A stretch of DNA of 47,980 nt, from contig JALZUS010000005.1 of assembly GCA_023299885.1 (NCBI GenBank), positions 1-47,980 on the forward strand, in the 5' to 3' direction. The DNA is from Bdellovibrionales bacterium (GTDB lineage Bacteria > Bdellovibrionota > Bdellovibrionia > Bdellovibrionales > UBA1609). The translations under genes were made by a program, and so were the position numbers. Positions 34,166 through 40,670 of the stretch are shown here, one piece after another. The first letter of the stretch is position 1, and every line of letters starts with the position of its first letter. The notes below the pieces were generated by a model that worked only from the letters and a program-made list of their open reading frames with translations, was not told the origin of the DNA and did no database searches.

Positions 34166-35715
34166 TCATCACCTCCGTCAGCAGGAAGGATGACAAAAAC
34201 ATAATAGGCTATTTCAGATTTACCATAAATAGATGTTCCAATAATTTCATGATTAACTCCTGAAAATTCAAGCTCGTTAACGTGCATTTGTGAAGAGTCC
34301 ATAGCTACCTTTTCTACAAGATCTTCTAGGCTGAGTTTTAAAGACACATCAGTAACATCGCTTATAGAATGAAAGAGTAGCTCTGATTCTGGAGTTCCTG
34401 TTTTTTCTACAAAAGCATCATTAACACTGGCAATAGAAAGGTCGCTTGTTTGTACGGTAATAGCTGGGAAACCAATAAGCTGTACCAGTGTACTCATTTC
34501 TGTATTACGATCAAATTCTGGTTCAAAAGCGTTAGCCTCGGAGCTGTCTGAAACTCTTGAAAGCGTGCTACTTATGGTGCTTGTAAGCTTTTGTACTTCT
34601 GGTGACAAGAACTCTAAATCAATACTGTTTTCACCTTCTTGGAGGGCATGCTCTGTTTTTAAGTTAAGAGCTACGATAGGAAATTCAAAAAGCTTATAAA
34701 TTAAAAAGCAAAAAATACCACCCAGTATTAAAGCTAAGAAAAGTGTTTGCACAAACAAGCTAACAACTTCTTTGCCACCAACTGCGAGTGACTTCATGTC
34801 ATAAATAACAACAGCATGAGCTTTTGCTCTTTGAGTGCCTGAGGCAGAATCAAAATAACTAATAGGTGTTAGTGCACCGATTGTAGATCCATCAATTTGT
34901 TGTACTGACTCTTGCCCGAGCTTTCTTGCTGTGTGAGCAAACTTAATATCTGGAAAGCGGCCTGCTTCTGATGAAGGAGCTAAAACGCTTCCGTCATTAT
35001 CAGAAATAATGTAAGCCTTTTTTACGCCTTGTTCTTTTGTGGCATAAGAGACTGATGTAGAGCTTTCAAGGCCTTGTATTAATGCCTGTCTATTCATTTG
35101 TGCTAAAGTCCTAGAGATAGTTAAAGCTCTTCTTTGGCTTTCAACTTGGACACTATTTTTAAGAATTCGAGTCATGGGTACAGTAGCTAGAGCAGTTACT
35201 AAAGTCACAAATAGCCCTGTCATTATAATAAGAAGCCATTTGATTTCTATAATTTCTGTTAATTTATAAACACCTGGCATGGCAACTCTGTCTATATAGA
35301 GTTTAAGCTTTTCAGGTATAGAAAGATGCTCGGGACTTTTTTCTGCAGAGTCTTCAGGTGCTTCTTCATTTTCGCTAGAGTTCTGAGTCTGAGTGTTTTG
35401 ATTGTAAGGCATTTGTATGAGGTTTTCATTAATACTAATAACCTCCATTAATGACTGATTAATAGAAATTTTTTGTCCAGGCTCAATCTTGGCTCTAGAG
35501 ATTTTTTTTCCATCAATGAAAGTTCCATTTCTAGAATTAAGGTCTTCAATAATAACTTCTTCATTAGTCACTACAAGTCGGCAATGGTTTTTTGAAATGC
35601 CATTACTATTAATTTGTAAATCACAATCAGGATTACGGCCAATGGTATATTGGTCTTTTTGCATTATGACAGAGCTTCCAGCAAGCGGGCCCGATAAAAA
35701 CTTAATGGCCCACAT
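34162..35715 (-). CDS. FHA receptor-like membrane protein with PAS domain
   Basis: 517 residues: FHA at about 1-95 (YTIGRNPDCDLQI, ISKNHCRL, LNSRNGTFIDG, all consensus residues kept), acidic linker, TM1 at about 159-181, an extracytoplasmic sensor segment (about 182-315, with YIISDNDGSVLAPS as in single-Cache domains), TM2 at about 318-341, a HAMP-like helical segment (about 342-395), and a PAS domain (about 404-510, FPAITVQTSDLSIASVNDAF). No kinase, cyclase, or methyl-accepting region follows. The protein looks like a chemoreceptor or sensor whose output is replaced by an N-terminal FHA domain. Overlaps neighbours by 14 and 4 bases. Confidence 0.85.
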   Translation of the reverse strand: MWAIKFLSGPLAGSSVIMQKDQYTIGRNPDCDLQINSNGISKNHCRLVVTNEEVIIEDLNSRNGTFIDGKKISRAKIEPGQKISINQSLMEVISINENLIQMPYNQNTQTQNSSENEEAPEDSAEKSPEHLSIPEKLKLYIDRVAMPGVYKLTEIIEIKWLLIIMTGLFVTLVTALATVPMTRILKNSVQVESQRRALTISRTLAQMNRQALIQGLESSTSVSYATKEQGVKKAYIISDNDGSVLAPSSEAGRFPDIKFAHTARKLGQESVQQIDGSTIGALTPISYFDSASGTQRAKAHAVVIYDMKSLAVGGKEVVSLFVQTLFLALILGGIFCFLIYKLFEFPIVALNLKTEHALQEGENSIDLEFLSPEVQKLTSTISSTLSRVSDSSEANAFEPEFDRNTEMSTLVQLIGFPAITVQTSDLSIASVNDAFVEKTGTPESELLFHSISDVTDVSLKLSLEDLVEKVAMDSSQMHVNELEFSGVNHEIIGTSIYGKSEIAYYVFVILPADGGDE

Positions 35716-36058
35716 AGAGTTGGTCTCCTATGGCAATAGTTTCTGGTTTAATTGTACCTGCTGTAAATTCAAAAACTGATTTTGCTTTAAAGGCGTAAGG
35801 CGTAACTCTCCAGGGTTTTAAATCAAGATAAATATTGGTTACTTTTAGGTCTTTATCGACAAAGATAATATCTAAAGAAAAGCTCATGAAAAAAGTATGT
35901 ATACTTTGGCAGCGCTTAATCCATAATGTATTTTCTTTTTTAAAGCTCTTTTTGCCTAGCAAACCTTTAGACCTCTTGGCAAAGCTATCCGCTAGCAAAA
36001 CATTTTTTGCAAGAAGTGACTTTTTAGTTTGGTTAGTGAGCTTTAAAGACATCGTCAT
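35702..36058 (-). CDS. DUF192 family protein
   Basis: 118 residues of the DUF192 beta-fold: AKRSKGLLGKKSF, then RCQSIHTFFMSFSLDIIFVDKDLKV (parts IHTFFMSF and LDIIFVD), and VFEFTAGTIKPETIAIGDQL. Function unknown; DUF192 genes frequently lie next to Tad-pilus genes, as here. No signal peptide, unlike many DUF192 proteins, so cytoplasmic. Two bases after tadC and overlapping the FHA-PAS gene by 14 bases, so strongly coupled. Confidence 0.9.
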   Translation of the reverse strand: MTMSLKLTNQTKKSLLAKNVLLADSFAKRSKGLLGKKSFKKENTLWIKRCQSIHTFFMSFSLDIIFVDKDLKVTNIYLDLKPWRVTPYAFKAKSVFEFTAGTIKPETIAIGDQLYVGH

Positions 36059-36060
36059 AA

Positions 36061-36966
36061 TTATGAGCCCTCGTAAAAAAACTGTAATACAACAGGAGCA
36101 AAAACAACGATAAAAACTGCGGGTAATATAAATAAAACCATAGGTATTAAAATAGTTTGTGAGGCTTGAGCTCCTGCTTTTTCAGCTCTTACAAAGCGCT
36201 CTAAACGCATTTGTGTAGATTGCTCTTTTAAAACCTGAGCAATGCTGGCACCAGTGTAATCGGCATCGATAATAACAGAGCAAAAGCTTGTCATTTCAGA
36301 GATGTCTAATCGGTCAGACATGGTTCTTAGTGCATCAGAGCGCGAGCTACCAAGTTTAATATCTTTTAATACAATGCCAAATTCATCAGCTAAAGTACTG
36401 TCTTCTGCTTTGTCGACAACACGCTGAATGGCATTAATAAAATCAAGTCCTGCTTCTGTAGATAGTGCTAATAAGTCGATATAAAAGGGCAGTTCAGTGA
36501 TTATCTCTGTATAGCGTCGTTGTTTTTCAGAATTACAATACATGCTCGGAAATAGAATACCAAAAGCGCTACATCCTAGAGCCATCCAGTAGGGGTATCC
36601 AAGTTGCAATGCAAAGTTGAGGACTACCATAACTATAGGAAATAGAATTCCCCATAGTATTTGTAAACCTATGTATTCGTCAGTGTTAATTTCTTGAGAC
36701 AGGCCTGCAGAAAGTATTTTTTGATTTACTTTTTTTCTATAATCTTCAGATTTGAATTTTAGGGCATGTTGTAGAGTGAAATTATGAACAAGTGGCCTAG
36801 AGAAATTAATAAATTGTGATTTAGAGGCTTCAGGCTCATTGCCTGATGCCCAGGCTAATTTATCGGCCTCAGCATTGTTTTTGAAAACAACAGACATAAA
36901 TAAATAAACGCTTAAGGCGGCGAGTCCCAAACCTGATAAAAGCATGATAAAATTTATTGTCATCAT
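36061..36966 (-). CDS. tadC: Tad/Flp pilus inner-membrane platform protein TadC (T2SSF domain)
   Basis: 301 residues: N-terminal TM (about 5-27), linker, two central TMs (about 107-150), a T2SSF domain (about 165-270: ITELPFYIDLLALSTEAGLDF, SDRLDISEMTSFCSVIIDADYTGASI) and a last TM (about 272-295). Works with TadB as the platform over the TadA ATPase. tadA and tadB are not here, so the locus is split. It is the first gene of the minus-strand operon; AAGGA in its leader lies in the start of divergent maf, 15 bases separating the two start codons. Confidence 0.88.
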   Translation of the reverse strand: MMTINFIMLLSGLGLAALSVYLFMSVVFKNNAEADKLAWASGNEPEASKSQFINFSRPLVHNFTLQHALKFKSEDYRKKVNQKILSAGLSQEINTDEYIGLQILWGILFPIVMVVLNFALQLGYPYWMALGCSAFGILFPSMYCNSEKQRRYTEIITELPFYIDLLALSTEAGLDFINAIQRVVDKAEDSTLADEFGIVLKDIKLGSSRSDALRTMSDRLDISEMTSFCSVIIDADYTGASIAQVLKEQSTQMRLERFVRAEKAGAQASQTILIPMVLFILPAVFIVVFAPVVLQFFYEGS

Positions 36967-36981
36967 AGAAAGTTGTCCTTC

Positions 36982-37584
36982 ATGTACGATCTTGTTTTAG
37001 TTTCTAAATCTCCACGTCGTTATGACTTACTTACACAAGCGGGCTACCGATTGCGTACCAATCATATAGAAGTATCGGAAATAACTAGTAAAAACCTGAA
37101 TTCTTTTGAGACAGTAATGTCTTTAGCTCAAATCAAATCCAAACATTTCCGTCTCACTATGAGCCAAAGCATTAAGCCAAAAGACCTGCTGCTTACAGCT
37201 GACACCCTCGTTTTTCATAAAAATACTCCCTTAGGGAAGCCAAAAGACAAAAATGAAGCCTATAAGTGTTTGAAATTACTATCTAATAGCCAACACTCGG
37301 TTTTAACAGGCCTATGCCTCTATGTTGCTGCCACTGGTGTAGAAATTATGGTCTGTGAAGAGACAAAAGTTTTTTTTAAAAGCCTCTCGGATGAAGATAT
37401 CTGGACCTATATCGAGACTGGAGAGCCTATGGACAAGGCTGGATCCTATGGAATACAGGGTTTGGGCGGCCAATTTGTGGATAAGTATGAGGGTAGCTTT
37501 GATAATGTGGTGGGGCTGCCTATAAAGCTTTTTGAAAAAACATTAAAAGAGCATAATCTAGAAGCGGCTAAGGAGGCTTTATGA
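36982..37584 (+). CDS. maf: Maf family nucleoside triphosphate pyrophosphatase
   Basis: 200 residues from ATG 36982; a TTG three codons earlier is less likely. Signatures: LVLVSKSPRRYDLLTQAG, LTADTLVFHKNTPLGKP with the catalytic Asp, and KAGSYGIQGLGG near the end. Hydrolyses non-canonical or modified NTPs (YhdE/YceF-type activity), limiting misincorporation. Divergent from tadC and overlapping proC by four bases, so it starts the maf-proC operon. Weak ribosome site. Confidence 0.9.
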   Translation: MYDLVLVSKSPRRYDLLTQAGYRLRTNHIEVSEITSKNLNSFETVMSLAQIKSKHFRLTMSQSIKPKDLLLTADTLVFHKNTPLGKPKDKNEAYKCLKLLSNSQHSVLTGLCLYVAATGVEIMVCEETKVFFKSLSDEDIWTYIETGEPMDKAGSYGIQGLGGQFVDKYEGSFDNVVGLPIKLFEKTLKEHNLEAAKEAL

Positions 37585-38420
37585 AAATTGCTATTCGTAA
37601 TAAAAAGATAGGGTTTATAGGGGCGGGCAATATGACAAGGTCTTTAGCCTCTTCTTTTGTTAGAAAAAATATTGTAGAAACTAGCAATATATATGTAAGT
37701 AACCGAACTCCTGGAAAATTAGAAAAAATTAAAAATGATTTAGGCGTTAATACTGTCTCCACAAATGAAGACATTGTGAATACTTGCGATATTATCTTTT
37801 TATCAATCAAACCTAAAGATATAGCAGAAGCTCTTGATGAAATTAATCGTAGTTTTACGAGCGATCAAACTTTAATCAGTATTGCAGCTGGCGTATCTAT
37901 TAGCCAAATTAAAAAGCATGTCCATGATATAGAAAACATTATACGTGTTATGCCGAACACTCCTGTTTCAATAGGCGAAGGGGTTATAGGCTATTGTTCA
38001 TATAAAGAAAACGACCAAGTCGACTTATTAATGGATGAGTTATTTTCAGAGATAAGTAATGTCGTAAAAGTTTCTGAAGGAGAGATGTTTAGCTCTTTAA
38101 TGGTGGCTTCTAGTAGCGGTATTGGTTTTGTATATGAGCTGATGCTTTATTGGCAAGAGTGGTTAGAGGAGTACGGGTTTGATGCTGATGAAGCTAAGCA
38201 AATCACATTAAAAACTTTCACGGGTGCAGTACGCTTGGCTGAAAATAATAAAGAGATTTCTTTGCAGCAACTTCAAAATAATGTAGCCACCAAAAAAGGT
38301 GTCACGGCAGCAGGTTTAGACTCTATGCGCGAACTAGAGATTGAGCGCGCGTTAAGGTACAGCTTTGAAAAAGCCATTTTAAGAGACAAAGATATTTCTA
38401 AAAATTTTAATGAGATGTGA
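37581..38420 (+). CDS. proC: Pyrroline-5-carboxylate reductase
   Basis: 279 residues. Last step of proline biosynthesis. NADPH-binding IGFIGAGNMTRSLASSF, SNRTPGKLEKI, LSIKPKDIAEAL, VMPNTPVSIGEGV and the C-terminal helical dimer region with TKKGVTAAGLDSM (the GVT motif before the substrate site). Start overlaps the maf stop as ATGA. A DivIVA gene follows 136 bases later, an order related to the yggS-proC-divIVA clusters of other bacteria. Confidence 0.94.
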   Translation: MKIAIRNKKIGFIGAGNMTRSLASSFVRKNIVETSNIYVSNRTPGKLEKIKNDLGVNTVSTNEDIVNTCDIIFLSIKPKDIAEALDEINRSFTSDQTLISIAAGVSISQIKKHVHDIENIIRVMPNTPVSIGEGVIGYCSYKENDQVDLLMDELFSEISNVVKVSEGEMFSSLMVASSSGIGFVYELMLYWQEWLEEYGFDADEAKQITLKTFTGAVRLAENNKEISLQQLQNNVATKKGVTAAGLDSMRELEIERALRYSFEKAILRDKDISKNFNEM

Positions 38421-38556
38421 TGGCTTGCTGGGTCTAGCCGGACCTTCGACTTGAAGTGCGCTATTTATGGTAACCTTAAAGGCAACTTACTAAACCTCGA
38501 CTTGTCATAAGTACTAGGAATCATTAAGCTTATTTAGACAAACGGCGAGGTAAGAT

Positions 38557-39099
38557 ATGTTTTCACATGACGGTATAATAGGTAAGAAATTCGAAAAAAA
38601 GATGATGGGTTACGATCAGCAAGAAGTGGCTGAGTATCTAAAAAAACTATCTCAAGAATTTGAAAAGCTATTTATCGAAAAGTCTGAGCTTAAAGAAGCT
38701 TTGCGCGATAAAGAGTTAGCGCTTTTAGAGTACAAAGAACGTGATGAGCTATTAAGAAATACAATGGCTACGGCAACAAGAATGTCAGATAAAATCAGAG
38801 AAGACTCTGAAAGAGAAGCAAAGCTTATTATTGGTGATGCTAATCAGCAGTCTGAAAGAATCGTAAGAGATGCTAAAGACTCTTTACGTAAAATTTATAA
38901 TGAAATTAACGAATTAAAAACTATTAGAATGCAGTTTGAAACCAATGCTAAAGCATTATTTGAATCACACTTAAATCTTTTAAATCAAGGTAAGCAATTA
39001 ATAGCTAACCCAGAGATGGACACATACGCCTTCCTAGAAGAAAAAGATGAAAGCCTAGCAAATAAAGTAAGTACTGCTGTCGAGGCAGCTCTTATATAG
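38557..39099 (+). CDS. divIVA: DivIVA domain protein
   Basis: 180 residues. N-terminal lipid-binding domain (GIIGKKFEKKMMGYDQQEVAEYLKKL, in parts KKMMGYDQQEVAEYL at about 14-28), then a long coiled coil to about residue 150 and a short acidic tail. DivIVA binds curved membrane at poles and division sites. It is known from Gram-positives but also present in Bdellovibrio, where it affects cell shape and links to chromosome segregation. AGG upstream (ACGGCGAGGTAAGATATG). Promoter not certain in the 136-base gap. Closed by the terminator at 39122. Confidence 0.9.
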   Translation: MFSHDGIIGKKFEKKMMGYDQQEVAEYLKKLSQEFEKLFIEKSELKEALRDKELALLEYKERDELLRNTMATATRMSDKIREDSEREAKLIIGDANQQSERIVRDAKDSLRKIYNEINELKTIRMQFETNAKALFESHLNLLNQGKQLIANPEMDTYAFLEEKDESLANKVSTAVEAALI

Positions 39100-39121
39100 T
39101 TTTAATGATTAACTAAAGCAT

Positions 39122-39154
39122 AAAAAAAGCCAGTTTTTAAAACTGGCTTTTTTT
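39122..39154. terminator. Bidirectional intrinsic terminator
   Basis: AAAAAAAGCCAGTTTT (39122-39137) is the reverse complement of 39139-39154; in practice the loop is a few T/A bases. Serves divIVA and the convergent gene at 39180. Confidence 0.92.
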
Positions 39155-39179
39155 GTTTGCGAGCATAAATTTTATTGTA

Positions 39180-39428
39180 TTACTGCTCTACGGTTTCTCC
39201 ATTACTAAAAGAAAGAGTTTCAGAATCAATTAAGCTATCGTGAGAAAACTTAAAGCCTGTGATCTCACCAGTTAAAGGGTTTTTTAGTGTAGCCATTTCG
39301 CCCTCTTCAAAAAGAAGTTCTAATTGGTCAAGAGTTTCAGTTTCATTTAAAGTAGGGTTAGTTGGCATTTCATTGGCCATCACATTTTGTAATCCAAATA
39401 AAATTAATAATGTAAATAGTGTTTTCAT
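39180..39428 (-). CDS. Small acidic exported protein
   Basis: 82 residues with signal peptide MKTLFTLLILFGLQNVMAN, leaving about 63 residues of acidic, Cys-free protein (LNETETLDQLELLFEEGEMA, PLTGEITGFKFSH). No family recognised. AAGGA upstream of ATG. Sixteen bases after the DUF2799 lipoprotein gene on the same strand, so probably one operon. The terminator at 39122 closes it. Confidence 0.65.
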   Translation of the reverse strand: MKTLFTLLILFGLQNVMANEMPTNPTLNETETLDQLELLFEEGEMATLKNPLTGEITGFKFSHDSLIDSETLSFSNGETVEQ

Positions 39429-39444
39429 AAATAAATCCTTTTAG

Positions 39445-40269
39445 TTATAAAGTTTGGTTTTCTAGGCGCATAATTTCTTTTTTATAGTGTGCATTGTTTT
39501 GGTTAATTTTATTCTTGTCACTTTTTAGAGATCTAACTTTTGACTCTATTCTTTTTACTTTATCATCAAGGTCTTGGTAGCGCTCAGTAGCAGCATTATT
39601 TTCATTTGCAACTGTAATGGTTTCGTACTGCCCTGTCTCTGTATTATAAACGCTTTTTTTAACATATTGGGCTTGTCTTGGGAGGTAGGCCATCTCTCTT
39701 AGGTGATCGCTTTTTTCTCCTTCTAGCTCTGAGATTTCACTATCAATGCTGTAAAAGCGGCTTTCATTTTCAATAATTGCAGACTTTAAGTAAGTGATTC
39801 TTCCTTTGTTATAGCCAGATAAAAAGCGTTTCTCTAAGCTTTGAGGACAAAAGCCAGTAGGGTATTCGTTGCCTTCTGTCGCAAATTGATAGCCCGCTGA
39901 TTTCTGGCAAAAGTCTTTAACCCCACGGTTATATTCTGAAAGGATTTGTCTTACAGCATTTGGTTCGCAAAAATCTTTAACAGCTCTGTTGGGCTTGGCG
40001 TTGCGGCCTCTGGTATAGGCTTCTTGAGGGTCGCAGTAAATAGCGACGCCAGCTTTAAAGCCGCGATCGATATCAGCGTCGTTTACAAAATAGCCCTTAC
40101 TTTTACACTTATTGTACATATGATTTGAATCTATGCGCTGGGCGCTTAGAGCGGTCTTTTTCCCGGCTTCAAACCAGTTGGTGTTGGTGCAGCTTTTTTT
40201 AGTAAAGTAGCTGCTGATTCCGCAGCCAGAAAGAAAAACTGTTGAGAGAATTAAAGTTATTATTTTCAT
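39445..40269 (-). CDS. DUF2799 lipoprotein
   Basis: 274 residues. Lipobox LSGC puts lipidated Cys at 16. DUF2799 repeats at about 30-175: WFEAGKKTAL, then C-x-SKGYFVNDADIDRGFKAGVAIYC, AYTRGRN, EYNRGVKDFC and FLSGYNKGR, with regularly spaced Cys that may form disulfides. The C-terminal 100 residues are a coiled coil with YVKKSVYNTETGQYETITV in the middle. Outer-membrane or periplasmic lipoprotein of unknown role. Longer than typical DUF2799 proteins because of the coiled-coil tail. Confidence 0.85.
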   Translation of the reverse strand: MKIITLILSTVFLSGCGISSYFTKKSCTNTNWFEAGKKTALSAQRIDSNHMYNKCKSKGYFVNDADIDRGFKAGVAIYCDPQEAYTRGRNAKPNRAVKDFCEPNAVRQILSEYNRGVKDFCQKSAGYQFATEGNEYPTGFCPQSLEKRFLSGYNKGRITYLKSAIIENESRFYSIDSEISELEGEKSDHLREMAYLPRQAQYVKKSVYNTETGQYETITVANENNAATERYQDLDDKVKRIESKVRSLKSDKNKINQNNAHYKKEIMRLENQTL

Positions 40270-40321
40270 TATATAAATACCTCTTGTAAAAATTCGAACA
40301 TAAACTTAAATAAGCATCAAG

Positions 40322-40630
40322 ATGTTTAAAAAAATACTTAGTCGATTGTCGCGAAAACAGGTCACAGACTCATTGTCTATTGGCTCTTTTCAGCTTGATA
40401 ACTTGCAGAGCCAAATGCTTCGCTTTGATTTCTACTATGTAGGTGGGGAGAAGCCTGCTGAAGATCGATTTATTAGGGCTCAAGAGCTAAGTGTATCAGA
40501 GCTTAAAGAGAAATATCTAAGTATCGAGCCTAATGAGATGCCTATAGTTTTAGCAGGCAAGGATCGTAATAAAGCTGATAGGGTTTTAGTGAAAGCTGGC
40601 TTTAAGCAGGTTTATATATACGAAGATTAG
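40322..40630 (+). CDS. Rhodanese-like protein lacking the catalytic Cys
   Basis: 102 residues, no signal peptide. The second half follows a rhodanese domain: RFIRAQELSVSELKEKY, then NEMPIVLAGKDRNKADRVLVKAGFKQVYIYED, where the active rhodanese loop Cys-x-x-G-x-R is replaced by AGKDRNKA. So it is probably a non-catalytic rhodanese-fold binding protein. Weak ribosome site before ATG. It lies 40 bases before valS on the same strand; no terminator between. Assignment by pattern only. Confidence 0.6.
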   Translation: MFKKILSRLSRKQVTDSLSIGSFQLDNLQSQMLRFDFYYVGGEKPAEDRFIRAQELSVSELKEKYLSIEPNEMPIVLAGKDRNKADRVLVKAGFKQVYIYED

Positions 40631-40634
40631 TTAT

Positions 40635-40665
40635 TTGTTTCTATATCTTTAAGCAGGTATATAAT
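40635..40665 (+). promoter_or_regulatory. Promoter-like sequence just before valS
   Basis: TTGTTT (40635-40640) and a perfect TATAAT (40660-40665), spacer 19; the overlapping TATATA (40658-40663) gives spacer 17. The valS ATG begins five bases after the -10, so the transcript would start at or within the start codon. Confidence 0.4.
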
Positions 40666-40670
40666 GGCCT

